From Burkholderia metallica (GTDB taxonomy: Bacteria; Pseudomonadota; Gammaproteobacteria; Burkholderiales; Burkholderiaceae), in the NCBI RefSeq assembly GCF_902832845.1, contig NZ_CADFDB010000017.1, positions 51,474 to 115,473 on the forward strand: 64,000 nt of DNA, read 5' to 3'. Below the pieces are notes generated by a model that searched no databases, was not told where the DNA came from, and saw only the letters and a program-made list of their open reading frames with translations. Of this stretch, positions 46,173 through 56,378 are shown piece by piece (the first letter of the stretch is position 1; each line of letters begins with the position of its first letter). Made by a program: the position numbers and the translations under genes.

Positions 46173-46537
46173 ATGCTCACCCCGTTCATCAACCGTCTAA
46201 CGATTGCCGTGCACGCAGGTCACGTGCAGAAAGGTTCGAATCGGGTCAGCCGAAGGCGGCTCGATTCGCCATGCCGATGCTCGGCAACGACAAGGCCTCG
46301 CATGATGGCGCTTATCTCGCGTCCAGTTATTTTTGTTCAAGACAGCTTATCTATAGCCACCGAATACGACAATCCGGTTTCAGTCCGGCACGCGATGCGG
46401 CCGGATGCTCGGGAAGTCGATGCATGTCAATCGTCTGCACATAGCACTTGCGCAGCGATACGTTCGGTCGTCAATGCATGCGCCGATTTTCATCCTTGAA
46501 GCGTATCGGTTGAATCCGCAGTATTCCCGAGCCCCCT

Positions 46538-46572
46538 CGTTTCACGGCTGAAACATTTTCAGCCGTTTCACG
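46538..46572. promoter_or_regulatory. Inverted and direct repeats, probable activator site
   Basis: GGCTGAAA and TTTCAGCC form a perfect 8-bp inverted repeat with a 3-bp spacer (46546-46564). It is flanked by two copies of CGTTTCACG at 46538-46546 and 46564-46572. GTTTCA and TGAAAC half-sites therefore recur. The centre is about 100 bp upstream of the predicted start of the sigma-54 promoter, a normal enhancer distance. Confidence 0.65.
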
Positions 46573-46628
46573 ACACAATTCGCAACGCTTGCGCACGAAT
46601 CGCAGGCTCGACAATGGTCACGGCGCGA

Positions 46629-46644
46629 TGGCATGCATTTCGCT
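46629..46644 (+). promoter_or_regulatory. Sigma-54-type (-24/-12) promoter
   Basis: TGGCATGCATTTCGCT has the GG and GC dinucleotides at 46630-46631 and 46642-46643, separated by 10 bp. It matches TGGCACG-N4-TTGCW except for two positions. Transcription would start near 46655, upstream of the secreted-protein gene. Confidence 0.6.
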
Positions 46645-46673
46645 GAATAAGGAAAACGTCGGAGACAGCGACC

Positions 46674-46997
46674 ATGCGAAAACATCTTTTACTTTCTTTC
46701 GTGCCGCTGGCCATCGCGGTCGCGGCCGCCGGCCCGCCCACGGCCGCACGCGCAGACGAAGGCACGCCTGCGGACCGCGCGATGCTGCTTGCGGCAAACG
46801 CACCGGGCATGCAGCACGGCAACGGGTTCGGCATCGTGACCGTGGCAGCGCCGCGATCGCCGCCGGGCGGCAGGACTTCGGTGACGCTGTGGGACGAGAT
46901 CCCGCCGCCGCAGTTGCCGGTGCCGCTCCCGGCACCGCAGCCGGACGACGTACAGCACGCGATGGAAGGCACCGCGCAAGGCCGGACGCATCAGTGA
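46674..46997 (+). CDS. Small secreted Pro-rich protein, candidate sigma-54 target
   Basis: This encodes 107 aa with a signal peptide cleaved near ARA (MRKHLLLSFVPLAIAVAAAG). The mature chain includes DRAMLLAANAPGMQHGNGFGIVTVAAP, SVTLWDEIPPPQLPVPLPAPQP and a short His-ended tail. There is no Cys or transmembrane helix. ATG is at 46674-46676. It is divergent from the VpsR-like activator and preceded by a predicted sigma-54 promoter. I do not recognise a family; an exported matrix, signal or envelope factor is speculation. Confidence 0.75.
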   Translation: MRKHLLLSFVPLAIAVAAAGPPTAARADEGTPADRAMLLAANAPGMQHGNGFGIVTVAAPRSPPGGRTSVTLWDEIPPPQLPVPLPAPQPDDVQHAMEGTAQGRTHQ

Positions 46998-47141
46998 CGC
47001 ACGCATCGATTCATTTGATCAGGATGACGTATTGATTTGAACGAACCGGGCAGCGTCGATCAGCGCCGGCGGCGTCGATCTCGCAACACGGACCGGTTTT
47101 GTGCTCCGTTCCCCGGCGGGCACGCTTTTTATTCATTCCGT

Positions 47142-47173
47142 CGCCGCGACGTTTCAGGCAACGCGTCGCGGCG
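47142..47173. repeat. 10-bp inverted repeat upstream of folA
   Basis: CGCCGCGACG (47142-47151) pairs with CGTCGCGGCG (47164-47173) around a 12-nt loop, about 100 nt before folA. It may be a leader hairpin or operator. Confidence 0.6.
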
Positions 47174-47270
47174 CGCATTGCGGAAAGGCGGATGCGCGCG
47201 CCCGGAACCGGCGCGCGGCGCGGTTCCGGTAGAATCGGCGCCATTCCGGTTTTCCTCTTCCCCGACCTTC

Positions 47271-47771
47271 ATGACGACGTTGACCCTGATCGTCGCGCGT
47301 GCCCGCAACGGCATCATCGGCCGCGACAACCAGTTGCCCTGGAAACTTCCCGAGGATCTCGCCTTCTTCAAGCGCACGACGATGGGCGCGCCGATCGTGA
47401 TGGGACGCAAGACCCACGAATCAATCGGCCGGCCGCTGCCGGGCCGCCGCAATATCGTCGTCACGCGCGATGCCACGCGCCGCTTCGACGGCTGCGACAC
47501 GGTCACGTCGCTCGCCGACGCGCTGGCGCTCGCCGCGCGCGACGGCGTGCCGGAGGCGTTCCTGATCGGCGGCGCGCAACTCTACGCGGAAGGTCTCGCA
47601 CTCGCCGACAAGCTGGTCGTCACCGAGATCGATGCCGACTTCGACGGCGATGCGTCGTTCCCCGCGCCCGACGCCGCGCAGTGGCGCGAAGTGTCGCGCG
47701 ATGCGCATGAAGCGGCCGCACCGAACACGTTCGGCTATGCGTTCGTCGTCTACGAGCGCAAGCGCGGCTGA
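47271..47771 (+). CDS. folA: Dihydrofolate reductase
   Basis: FolA regenerates tetrahydrofolate with NADPH and is the trimethoprim target. The 166-aa protein has [44 protein letters not shown] and [13 protein letters not shown], with the active-site acid in PEDL. ATG 47271-47273 is preferred; the open frame continues upstream without a homologous sequence. It shares the thymidylate cycle with thyA about 3 kb away, but is separated by the sigma-54 module. Confidence 0.96.
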   Translation: MTTLTLIVARARNGIIGRDNQLPWKLPEDLAFFKRTTMGAPIVMGRKTHESIGRPLPGRRNIVVTRDATRRFDGCDTVTSLADALALAARDGVPEAFLIGGAQLYAEGLALADKLVVTEIDADFDGDASFPAPDAAQWREVSRDAHEAAAPNTFGYAFVVYERKRG

Positions 47772-47788
47772 TACGTCACGCACCACGA

Positions 47789-47826
47789 AAAACGCCCGAT
47801 CGGCCGTGAGCCGATCGGGCGTTTTC
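47789..47826. terminator. Bidirectional terminator between folA and pmbA
   Basis: A 12-bp stem CGCCCGATCGGC/GCCGATCGGGCG is flanked by A5 and T4. It serves convergent folA and pmbA. Confidence 0.9.
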
Positions 47827-47855
47827 GTTTGATCGCGGCCGATGCCGCGTGCCGC

Positions 47856-49226
47856 TTACTGCCCGGCGATCGTCATCTGCTCGATCAGCACCGAGCCCGT
47901 TTCCTTCGTGCCGCGCACGATCGAATCGGCACCGATCGCGACGATATGGCGGAACATTTCCTGCAGCGTGCTCGCGACGGTGATTTCCTCGACCGGATAC
48001 TGGATCACGCCGTTCTCGACCCAGAAGCCCGCCGCGCCGCGCGAATAATCGCCCGTCACGTAGTTCACGCCCTGCCCCATCAGCTCGGTCAGCAGCAGGC
48101 CCGTGCCGAGCTTCTTCAGCATCGCGTCGAAATCGTCGCCCGGCTGCGTGTTCGAGCTGCGCAGCGCGAGGTTGTGCGAGCCGCCTGCGTTGCCGGTGGT
48201 CTGCGTGCCGAGCTTGCGCGCCGAATAGGTCGACAGGAAGTAGCCTTCGACGACGCCGTCCTTCACGACGCTGCGCGCACGCGTGCGCACGCCTTCCTCG
48301 TCGAATGGCGCACTGCCCATCGCGCGCGGCACGTGCGGATCCTCGACGACCTGGATGTGCGGTGCGAACACCGGCTTGCCGAGGCTGTCGACGAGGAACG
48401 ACGTCTTGCGGTACAGCGCGCCGCCGCTCACCGCCTGCACGAATGCGCCGAGCAGGCCGGCCGCGAGCGGCGCCTCGAACAGCACGGGTACCTTGCGGGT
48501 GTCGAGACGGCGTGCGCCCATGCGCGCGAGCGCGCGCTCGGCCGCGTAACGGCCCACTGCCTCGGGCGCCGCGAGATCGATCGCGCTGCGCTTCGACGAA
48601 TACCAGTCGTCGCGCTGCATGTGGCGGCCGCTGCCCGCGATCGGCGCGCAGGCGATGTAGTGCCGCGAATACGGGTAGCCGGACAGGAAACCGCGCGACG
48701 TTGCCAGCACGAACTGCGAATGCTGGGCCGACACGCTCGCACCCTCCGAATTGCGGATCTGCGGGCTGACCGCGAATGCGGCGTCTTCCGCGCGGCGGGC
48801 AAGTTCGACGGCCTCGTCGGCCGACAGCGCCCACGGGTGGTACAGATCGAGGTCGCGCGGGTCGGTTTCGAGCAGCTCGGCTTCGGCCAGACCGGCCGCT
48901 TCGTCCTCGGCCGTGAAGCGCGCGATGTTGTACGCGGCGGCGACGGTATCCTTGATCGCACCCGGCGAGAAATCCGACGTGCTCGCGTTGCCGCGCTTCT
49001 TGCCGATGAACACGGTCACGCCGACCATCTTGTCGCGGTTGTGCTCGATCGTTTCGACTTCGCCGCGGCGCACCGACACCGACAGGCCGTCGCCCTCGGA
49101 GATTTCGGTCGCGGCGTCCGTCGCGCCGAGCGCCTTCGCATGGCGAAGGATGTCCGAGGCGATTTCTTTGAGCTGGTCCTGCGTGTGCGGGAAATAGCGC
49201 GCTTGTACGTCGAGATTGGCTGCCAT
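47856..49226 (-). CDS. pmbA: Metalloprotease-related PmbA/TldE
   Basis: This 456-aa TldE partner of the TldD/TldE heterodimer participates in maturation of small peptides (microcin B17, CcdA in E. coli). It has the N-terminal [35 protein letters not shown] block, the [15 protein letters not shown] segment and C-terminal [27 protein letters not shown]. TldE lacks the HEXXXH zinc motif of TldD, as here. tldD is not in the window. Confidence 0.94.
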   Translation of the reverse strand: MAANLDVQARYFPHTQDQLKEIASDILRHAKALGATDAATEISEGDGLSVSVRRGEVETIEHNRDKMVGVTVFIGKKRGNASTSDFSPGAIKDTVAAAYNIARFTAEDEAAGLAEAELLETDPRDLDLYHPWALSADEAVELARRAEDAAFAVSPQIRNSEGASVSAQHSQFVLATSRGFLSGYPYSRHYIACAPIAGSGRHMQRDDWYSSKRSAIDLAAPEAVGRYAAERALARMGARRLDTRKVPVLFEAPLAAGLLGAFVQAVSGGALYRKTSFLVDSLGKPVFAPHIQVVEDPHVPRAMGSAPFDEEGVRTRARSVVKDGVVEGYFLSTYSARKLGTQTTGNAGGSHNLALRSSNTQPGDDFDAMLKKLGTGLLLTELMGQGVNYVTGDYSRGAAGFWVENGVIQYPVEEITVASTLQEMFRHIVAIGADSIVRGTKETGSVLIEQMTIAGQ

Positions 49227-49353
49227 CGTCTTGATATCCGGTGGCGGGCGGGCGCCCGCATGGTCAAAATGTTGCGTATCCCGCGATCATAGCAAGGTCC
49301 GGGGCCGGATACCGACAAGCTTGGGGTGTCCGCGCCGCGATACAATGCCGCCC

Positions 49354-49956
49354 ATGACACGCAAAACCCGAATCCAGCCGATCGAGCATGCCGTCGAAGA
49401 CGACGACAATGGCTACGATCGCCCCAGCAAATCCCAGTTGAAGCGCGAGATGCACGCGCTGCAGGAGCTCGGCCAGGCCCTCGTCGACCTGCCGAAAGAC
49501 GCGCTCAAGCGCATGCCGATGCCCGAAGCCCTCGCCGACGCCGTGCGCGAAGCGCGCCGGATCACCGATCACGAGGGCAAGCGCCGCCAGCTCCAGTACG
49601 TCGGCCGCGTGATGCGCTCGCTGACCGACGACGAAACGGCCGCGCTGCGCACCGCGCTCGACGCGCAGCGCGGCGTGAACAAGGCCGCGACGGCCCGCCT
49701 GCACTGGATCGAACGCACGCGCGAACAGCTGCTCGCGAACGACGACGCACTGACCGAATTCCTGCGCCAGCACCCGGAAGCCGACATCCAGGAAGGCCGC
49801 ACGCTGATCCGCAACGCCCGCAAGGAAGCGCAGCAAGGAAAACCGCCGCGCTATTTCCGCGAGCTGTTCCAGTGGATCAAGACCGCGGCCGGCACGCCCG
49901 ACGGGGATGACGAAGCGGCGGACGACGCCGGAGACGACCATGACGACGAAGCGTAA
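49354..49956 (+). CDS. darP: Ribosome-associated protein DarP/YjgA (DUF615)
   Basis: This 200-aa highly charged protein has [28 protein letters not shown], the [12 protein letters not shown] motif and [24 protein letters not shown]. These mark the DUF615 family, which binds the 50S subunit late in assembly. ATG 49354 ([11 protein letters not shown]) or 49345 may start translation. The acidic Asp-rich tail ([17 protein letters not shown]) overlaps the mogA start by 17 nt. Confidence 0.92.
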   Translation: MTRKTRIQPIEHAVEDDDNGYDRPSKSQLKREMHALQELGQALVDLPKDALKRMPMPEALADAVREARRITDHEGKRRQLQYVGRVMRSLTDDETAALRTALDAQRGVNKAATARLHWIERTREQLLANDDALTEFLRQHPEADIQEGRTLIRNARKEAQQGKPPRYFRELFQWIKTAAGTPDGDDEAADDAGDDHDDEA

Positions 49957-50548
49957 CCACCCGGACGAGCTCGTCGTCGGCCTCGTGTCGATCAGCGACC
50001 GCGCGAGCACGGGCGTCTACGAAGACAAGGGCATTCCGGCGCTACAGGCGTGGCTCGCCGGCGCGCTGACGTCGCCATGGCGCGCCGAAACGCGCCTGAT
50101 CCAGGACGATGCGCCGACGATCTCCGCGACGCTCGCCGAGCTCGTCGACGTCGCGGGGTGCGACCTCGTGCTGACGACGGGCGGCACCGGCCCCGCGCGC
50201 CGTGACGTGACACCCGAGGCCACGCTGGCCGTGGCGACCAAGGAAATGCCGGGATTCGGCGAACAGATGCGGCAGATCAGCCTGAATTTCGTGCCGACCG
50301 CGATCCTGTCGCGGCAGGTCGCGGTGATCCGCGAGACGGCCGACCATGCGGCGCTGATCATCAACCTGCCCGGCCAGCCGAAGTCGATCCAGGAAACGCT
50401 CGAAGGGCTGCGCGACGCCGACGGCAAGTCGACCGTGCCCGGCATCTTCGCCGCGGTGCCCTACTGCATCGACCTGATCGGCGGCCCGTACGTCGAGACC
50501 GACGCCGCGGTGGTCGCGGCGTTCCGGCCGAAAAGCGCGCGGCGCTGA
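49940..50548 (+). CDS. mogA: Molybdopterin adenylyltransferase MogA
   Basis: MogA adenylylates molybdopterin before MoeA-dependent Mo insertion. The 202-aa protein has the substrate motif [17 protein letters not shown], the [13 protein letters not shown] start strand and [24 protein letters not shown] 49940-49942 lies inside the darP coding end. It is remote from moaA-mobA-moeA at 20-23 kb, so the cofactor pathway is split over two loci. Confidence 0.95.
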   Translation: MTTKRNHPDELVVGLVSISDRASTGVYEDKGIPALQAWLAGALTSPWRAETRLIQDDAPTISATLAELVDVAGCDLVLTTGGTGPARRDVTPEATLAVATKEMPGFGEQMRQISLNFVPTAILSRQVAVIRETADHAALIINLPGQPKSIQETLEGLRDADGKSTVPGIFAAVPYCIDLIGGPYVETDAAVVAAFRPKSARR

Positions 50549-50582
50549 GCCTCTACCCGGCGCCGGGCGCGCGCCGGCCCGC

Positions 50583-51260
<678 letters not shown>

Positions 51261-51374
51261 TCATCCTGGAAAATGGCGGACGGCGCGCGGCGCCGCCCGG
51301 GCGGCCGGCATCGCATCAGCGGGCCCGGTCCGCAAGAACATATAATTCTCGCATAGAACCATTTGGCGCCTTCG

Positions 51375-52634
51375 ATGTCACCCTTTTCGTTCACCCTGCT
51401 GTTCGCGCTCGCCGTGCTCGCGATGGTCGTCACCAAGCTGTGGCTCGCGTCGCGGCAGATCCGCTTCGTCGCCGCGCACCGCAACGGCGTCCCCGCGCAG
51501 TTCAGCGCGACCATCCCGCTCACCGCTCACCAGCGCGCGGCCGACTACACGGTCGAGCGCACCCGGCTCACGATGCTTGAGATCGTCGTCAGCGCGGCCG
51601 TGCTGGTCGGCCTCACGCTGCTCGGCGGCGTCGGCGCGCTCGACACCCTCCTCACCGGCTGGCTCGGCCGCGGCTACGGGCAGCAGGTCGCGCTCGTCGC
51701 GGCGGTGCTCGTGATCACGAGCGTCATCGACGTCCCGTTCGAGTATTACCGCCAGTTCGGGATCGAACAGCGCTTCGGCTTCAACCGGATGACGAAGCGG
51801 CTGTTCTTCACCGACATGCTGAAAAACGCGTTGCTCGGCGCCGTGCTCGGCCTGCCGCTGCTGTTCGTCGTGCTGTGGCTGATGAACCAGGCCGGCAGCC
51901 TGTGGTGGCTGTGGACCTGGATCGTCTGGGTCGCGTTCCAGATGCTCGTGCTGCTGATCTACCCGACCTTCATCGCGCCGATCTTCAACAAGTTCGAGCC
52001 GCTGAAGGACGACGCGCTGCGCGCGCGCATCGAGTCGCTGATGAAGCGCTGCGGCTTCGCGGCGAAGGGGCTGTTCGTGATGGACGGCAGCCGCCGCTCC
52101 GCGCACGGCAACGCATACTTCACGGGCTTCGGCGCGTCGAAGCGGATCGTGTTCTTCGACACGCTGCTCGCGCGCCTTTCCGGCCAGGAAATCGAGGCCG
52201 TGCTCGCGCACGAACTCGGCCACTTCAAGCGTCGCCACGTGATGAAGCGGATGCTCGTGTCGTTCGTGCTGAGCCTCGTGCTGCTTGCGCTGCTCGGCTG
52301 GCTCGCGCAACGCACGTGGTTCTACACGGGGCTCGGCGTCACGCCGTCGCTCGACACGAGCAACGCGGGCGCCGCGCTCGTGCTGTTCTTCCTCGCGATT
52401 CCCGTGTTCCTGTTCTTCGCGACGCCGTTCGGCAGCCTCACGTCGCGCAAGCATGAATTCGAGGCCGACGCCTTCGCGGCCAGCCAGACCGACGCGCACG
52501 ATCTCGTCAGCGCACTCGTGAAGCTCTACGAGGACAACGCGTCGACGCTGACGCCCGACCCGGTCTACACGGCCTTCTACTATTCGCATCCGCCCGCGTC
52601 GCAGCGGATCGACCGCCTGCTGCAGCGCGCATGA
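51375..52634 (+). CDS. M48 family (Ste24/HtpX-like) membrane metalloprotease
   Basis: This 419-aa protein has several N-terminal helices (an M48_N-like region), the zinc motif HELGH near residue 280, further helices, and [11 protein letters not shown] with the third zinc ligand Glu. It resembles CAAX prenyl protease Ste24-type bacterial peptidases. It likely works on membrane proteins in the inner membrane. ATG 51375 is preferred over TTG 51363. The stop overlaps the rsgA start by 4 nt. Confidence 0.92.
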   Translation: MSPFSFTLLFALAVLAMVVTKLWLASRQIRFVAAHRNGVPAQFSATIPLTAHQRAADYTVERTRLTMLEIVVSAAVLVGLTLLGGVGALDTLLTGWLGRGYGQQVALVAAVLVITSVIDVPFEYYRQFGIEQRFGFNRMTKRLFFTDMLKNALLGAVLGLPLLFVVLWLMNQAGSLWWLWTWIVWVAFQMLVLLIYPTFIAPIFNKFEPLKDDALRARIESLMKRCGFAAKGLFVMDGSRRSAHGNAYFTGFGASKRIVFFDTLLARLSGQEIEAVLAHELGHFKRRHVMKRMLVSFVLSLVLLALLGWLAQRTWFYTGLGVTPSLDTSNAGAALVLFFLAIPVFLFFATPFGSLTSRKHEFEADAFAASQTDAHDLVSALVKLYEDNASTLTPDPVYTAFYYSHPPASQRIDRLLQRA

Positions 52635-53572
52635 GCCGACCGACCTCCCGCAAGCCGGCCCCGCGCGCGTCGAGCGCGCAACGTGCCGAAGGCCGCGTGA
52701 TCGCGGCGCACGGGCGCCACTACATCGTCGCGCCCGACGACGGCGGCCCGATGCTGCAATGCTTCCCTCGCGGCAAGAAGAGCGATATCGCGGTCGGCGA
52801 CCGTGTCGTGTACGAACTCGCCTCGGCCGACCAGGGTGTGATCGTCGAGATCGGCGAACGACGCAACCTGCTGTACCGCTCCGACCAGTTCAAGTCGAAG
52901 CTGTTCGCGGCCAACCTCGACCAGTTGCTGATCGTGCTCGCGACCGAGCCCTACTTCAGCGAGGATCTGCTCGGCCGCGCGCTGATCGCCGCCGAGGCGA
53001 ACGAGCTGAAGCCTCTCGTCGTCCTGAACAAGATCGATGTCGAAGCCGCGCTGCCGGTCGCGCGCGAGCGCCTCGCGCCCTACCGCGCACTCGGCTACGA
53101 CGTGCTGGAACTGTCGGTGAAGGGCTCGCCCGACGATGCACGCGCGCAGCTGATGCCGCATCTCTCCAGGCATTCGACGATCCTGCTCGGCCAGTCCGGG
53201 ATGGGCAAGTCGACGCTCGTGAACCTGCTCGTTCCCGATGCCGAAGCCGCCACGCGCGAGATTTCGGCCGCGCTCAACAGCGGCCGTCACACGACGACGT
53301 TCACGCGCCTCTACCCGCTGGAAGGCGGCGGCGCGCTGATCGATTCGCCGGGCTTCCAGGAATTCGGCCTCTACCACCTGACCGAAGGCCGTCTCGAACG
53401 CGCATTTCCGGAATTCCGGCCGCTGCTCGCCGACTGCCGTTTCTATAATTGTCATCATCTGCACGAGCCCGGCTGCGCGATTCTCGAAGCCGTCGCCGAC
53501 GGCCGCATCGCGCCGTCGCGGCATGCGCTGTACGCGCAGCTCGTGCACGAGGCAAGCCAGATCGTCCGCTGA
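52631..53572 (+). CDS. rsgA: Small ribosomal subunit biogenesis GTPase RsgA
   Basis: RsgA (YjeQ) helps mature the 30S subunit. The 313-aa protein shows circular permutation: an OB fold first, then G4 NKID before G1 GQSGMGKST and G3 DSPG. The C-terminal zinc region reads [14 protein letters not shown]. The ATG overlaps the protease stop (ATGA). A DUF2007-like gene follows 64 nt later. Confidence 0.95.
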   Translation: MSRPTSRKPAPRASSAQRAEGRVIAAHGRHYIVAPDDGGPMLQCFPRGKKSDIAVGDRVVYELASADQGVIVEIGERRNLLYRSDQFKSKLFAANLDQLLIVLATEPYFSEDLLGRALIAAEANELKPLVVLNKIDVEAALPVARERLAPYRALGYDVLELSVKGSPDDARAQLMPHLSRHSTILLGQSGMGKSTLVNLLVPDAEAATREISAALNSGRHTTTFTRLYPLEGGGALIDSPGFQEFGLYHLTEGRLERAFPEFRPLLADCRFYNCHHLHEPGCAILEAVADGRIAPSRHALYAQLVHEASQIVR

Positions 53573-53636
53573 TCGCGCGGTGCGCGCGACGGCCAGCCGG
53601 CGCCGTGCAGGCCGGCTTTCACCGACAGGAGCCGCG

Positions 53637-53954
53637 ATGCGTTTCAAGGCACCCGATCTCGCGACGGCGCAGCATTGGGCCAACGTGCTTCAGGTGGCCG
53701 GCATCGGTTGCGAGCTGCACAACTGCTACGCGAGGGGCGCGCTCGGCGGCCTGCCTGCCGATGCCTGCACGCCGGAGCTGTGGCTCGACGACGAACGCGA
53801 CGATGCGCTCGCGCGCCGGCTGCTCGATGCCGCGTCGCACGGCCCGTCGGCCGGCGCCGCGCCGTGGCGCTGCCGGCAATGCGGCGAGGTGCTCGAGGCG
53901 CAATTCACCGCGTGCTGGCAATGCGGCGGCGTACGCGACCCGCGCGACGACTGA
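53637..53954 (+). CDS. Small DUF2007-like protein with zinc ribbon
   Basis: This 105-aa protein starts MRFKAPDLATAQHWANVLQVAGIGCELHN, resembling the DUF2007 putative signal-transducing fold. It ends with a CxxC-x(n)-CxxC zinc ribbon (WRCRQCGEVL, then CWQCGGVRD). ATG 53637-53639 has AGGAG upstream. It is probably cotranscribed with rsgA. The function is unknown. Confidence 0.8.
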   Translation: MRFKAPDLATAQHWANVLQVAGIGCELHNCYARGALGGLPADACTPELWLDDERDDALARRLLDAASHGPSAGAAPWRCRQCGEVLEAQFTACWQCGGVRDPRDD

Positions 53955-53963
53955 CCGATCAGC

Positions 53964-53990
53964 AAAAAGGCCGGCATCGAGCCGGCCTTC
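53964..53990. terminator. Bidirectional terminator after the zinc-ribbon gene
   Basis: AAGGCCGGC/GCCGGCCTT with a 5-nt loop; an A5 run on the plus side gives a T-run for the minus-strand gene. It separates two convergent genes. Confidence 0.8.
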
Positions 53991-54019
53991 TGCCATTCAT
54001 CGCGTACCGCGCTGCCCCG

Positions 54020-54958
54020 TCACGACACCCAGACGGCAAGCGTCAGCATCAGCAGCAGAATCATCCACAGGATCACCGCGCGCCACACGAGGCCGACCGC
54101 GGATTGCAGCGTGCGCGGCGTGCAGTCGTCACCGACCGACAACGGGCCGCTGTCGCCCACTGCCAGCGCATCGAGGCTCGACGGTTCCGCGAGCGGCCCC
54201 GCCAGACGTGCGCCGAGCGCCCCGCTGCCCGCTGCCAGCAGCACGCCGTCGTTCGGGTCGGGCCACTGGCGCGTGTGGTTGCGCCATGCGTAGATCGCAT
54301 CCTCGAAATTGCCGACGATCGCGAAGCCGAGCGCGGTCAGCCGCGAGGGAATCCAGTCGATCACGAAGAACGCGCGCTGCGCGAACGTCGAGAAGGCCGC
54401 CGTGCGGTCGTCGCCCGGCGTTGACCAGCTGCGCGCGAGGTATTCGGAAATCCGGTACAGCACGGCGCCGGCCGGGCCGATCGGCAGCACGTACCAGAAG
54501 AACACGCCGAATACGTGGCGGTGCGATGCGACGACGGCGTGAATCAGCGTATGGCGGACGATTTCGCCGACCGGCATGTCGACCGTGTCGATGCCCGTCC
54601 ACTCCTGCAGGATTTCGCGCGCACGCGGCACGTCGTCGTTGTTGAGCGCGAGATGGATGTCGGTGAAGTAGTGGCTGAACTGGCGGAAGCCGAGCGTGAA
54701 ATACACGACGACGACGTTCCAGATGAAGGCAAGCACGAAGCTCACCTTGTACAGCAGGAAATAGATCAGCGCGACGATCAGCACCCACGGCAGCACGACC
54801 GCGAGCCATGCGAGGATGCCGTGCTTCTGCTTGCCTGCGTCGAGACCATGCGCGACGGTTTCCGCATGAAACTGGAACAGCGCGAACACCGGATTGTTCG
54901 GCGACAACGCGCGGACCTGTTCGATGATGAGAGCGAGGAGAACCGAAAAGAAAGTCAT
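54020..54958 (-). CDS. CobD/CbiB-family membrane protein
   Basis: This 312-aa integral membrane protein has N-terminal MTFFSVLLALIIEQVRAL and further helices including LAWLAVVLPWVLIVALIYFLLYKV and ISEYLARSWS. It is assigned to the CobD/CbiB family by general similarity, and it also resembles AmpE. No cobalamin synthesis genes are near, so a true cobinamide role is doubtful. A role in envelope or cell-wall sensing, as for AmpE, is possible but unproved. Confidence 0.75.
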   Translation of the reverse strand: MTFFSVLLALIIEQVRALSPNNPVFALFQFHAETVAHGLDAGKQKHGILAWLAVVLPWVLIVALIYFLLYKVSFVLAFIWNVVVVYFTLGFRQFSHYFTDIHLALNNDDVPRAREILQEWTGIDTVDMPVGEIVRHTLIHAVVASHRHVFGVFFWYVLPIGPAGAVLYRISEYLARSWSTPGDDRTAAFSTFAQRAFFVIDWIPSRLTALGFAIVGNFEDAIYAWRNHTRQWPDPNDGVLLAAGSGALGARLAGPLAEPSSLDALAVGDSGPLSVGDDCTPRTLQSAVGLVWRAVILWMILLLMLTLAVWVS

Positions 54959-55078
54959 GCGTGGCGCCGTCTTCGGAGTTATGTCATTTTTTGCATAACG
55001 ATAGCACAGCGTAAGCGCCGGATGGCTGCCGGCGCGGTCGCCCGACTATCGGCCGCGCGCGCCTGACGCCGTGCGTGC

Positions 55079-55765
55079 CTAGCCTGCGACCAAGAAGCGG
55101 TACAGATTGCGCAACATGGCGGCAGTTGCGCCCCAGATGAAGTATTGCCCGCCGGGTTCGCCATTCGGATAAGGCATCGCAAAAAAACGACGCTCGCCGC
55201 CTTCCCAGCGGAACACGCGGACCTGATGGTTCGCGGGATTCATCAGGAACGCAAGCGGCACCTCGAAAATCTCGGCGACTTCGAACGTGTCGGCCTGCAC
55301 GGTGAACGGCGGATGCACGAGGCCGACCACCGGCGTCACGCAGAAGCCCGTGCCGGTCAGGTAGTCGGGCAGCGCGCCGAGGATCTCGACGCGTTCCGCG
55401 GCCAGCCCGATCTCTTCCTTCGCCTCGCGCAACGCGGTGGCGGTTGCACCGCGATCGAACGGTTCGCGGCGGCCGCCGGGAAAGCTGATCTGCCCGGCGT
55501 GGTCGTTCAGGTGATCGGCGCGCTGGGTGAGCAGCACGGTGAGGCCCGACTCGCGGGCGACGAGCGGCACGAGTACGGCCGCGCTACGCGGATCGATGCC
55601 GTCCTGCAGCGTGGCCTCGCCGGGTTCGACGCTCCATTCGAGCGTGCGCGCGAAACGATCGCGCAGGCCGGACGGCGTCATCAGGCTGGAATCGATGGCC
55701 GGCAGACCGGCGCCGGTGCCTTCGACCGGCAGGACCTCGGGATCGATGATGGGGCGGCGATTCAA
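55079..55765 (-). CDS. Nudix CoA pyrophosphatase (NudL-like)
   Basis: This 228-aa protein has the Nudix box GGRREPFDRGATATALREAKEEIGL near residues 95-119, and ISFPGGRRE and LLTQRADHLNDHAGQ that typify CoA pyrophosphatases of the NudL/YeaB type. The first start is TTG 55763-55765; ATG at residue 29 would shorten the N-terminus. It probably hydrolyses CoA or acyl-CoA to 4'-phosphopantetheine and ADP. It is downstream of rplS beyond a terminator. Confidence 0.88.
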   Translation of the reverse strand: MNRRPIIDPEVLPVEGTGAGLPAIDSSLMTPSGLRDRFARTLEWSVEPGEATLQDGIDPRSAAVLVPLVARESGLTVLLTQRADHLNDHAGQISFPGGRREPFDRGATATALREAKEEIGLAAERVEILGALPDYLTGTGFCVTPVVGLVHPPFTVQADTFEVAEIFEVPLAFLMNPANHQVRVFRWEGGERRFFAMPYPNGEPGGQYFIWGATAAMLRNLYRFLVAG

Positions 55766-55814
55766 TGGGGCTCTCGGGTTCGTGTCGTATCGAGCATATT
55801 GTCGCGCCAGAATG

Positions 55815-55841
55815 AAAAAAGCACCCGGGTGGGTGCTTTTT
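55815..55841. terminator. Terminator of the rpsP-rplS operon
   Basis: AAAAAAGCACCC/GGGTGCTTTTT with a 4-nt loop lies 12 nt past the rplS stop; on the minus strand it ends in a T6 run. Confidence 0.9.
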
Positions 55842-55852
55842 CCTTACAGCTC

Positions 55853-56245
55853 TTACTCTTGGGAAGCTGCTGCGGCGCGATCCTTCGACACCAGCTTTTC
55901 CTTGATACGAGCCGACTTGCCCGAACGCTCGCGCAGGTAGTACAGCTTCGCACGACGCACATCACCGCGACGCTTCACGACGATGCTTGCCAGCAGCGGC
56001 GAGTACGTCTGGAACGTACGCTCGACGCCTTCGCCCGACGAGATCTTGCGAACGATGAAGTTCGAGTTCAGACCACGGTTGCGAATCGCGATCACGACGC
56101 CTTCGTAAGCCTGAACGCGCTTGCGGTTACCTTCAACCACGTTCACGTTCACGATCACCGTGTCGCCCGGGGCGAAATCGGGGATCGTCTTGCCGGCGAG
56201 CGCGCGCTCGATTTCTTCCTGCTCAAGTTTTGCGATCAGATTCAT
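55853..56245 (-). CDS. rplS: 50S ribosomal protein L19
   Basis: This 130-aa protein starts [19 protein letters not shown] and carries [30 protein letters not shown] and [40 protein letters not shown]19 sits at the 30S-50S interface. ATG is at 56243-56245. It closes the rpsP-rimM-trmD-rplS operon and is separated from trmD by 133 nt. Confidence 0.97.
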   Translation of the reverse strand: MNLIAKLEQEEIERALAGKTIPDFAPGDTVIVNVNVVEGNRKRVQAYEGVVIAIRNRGLNSNFIVRKISSGEGVERTFQTYSPLLASIVVKRRGDVRRAKLYYLRERSGKSARIKEKLVSKDRAAAASQE

Positions 56246-56378
56246 TACTGACTCCTTATGCCATCGTGTCGGCGTTAGCACCCGCCTGCTTCCAGGCCTG
56301 GCCCCGATAGAGGATGGATTCACATCAGGCGCCGTACACGCATGGACGGCGCCGCCAATTCCCGCTCGCGCAGCCGCC

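Larger units (their letters stand above)
46173..46673. other. 501-bp divergent control region
   Basis: It lies between the sigma-54 activator gene and the secreted-peptide gene. The 46173-46537 part is comparatively AT-rich around 46310-46380 and holds no gene. The distal part carries the inverted repeat and -24/-12 promoter listed separately. I could not place a promoter for the activator gene with confidence. Confidence 0.6.

Noticed and set aside
54020-54958. Naming this gene cobD for cobalamin synthesis
   Set aside because: Only general family similarity and no cobalamin gene nearby, so no symbol was given.
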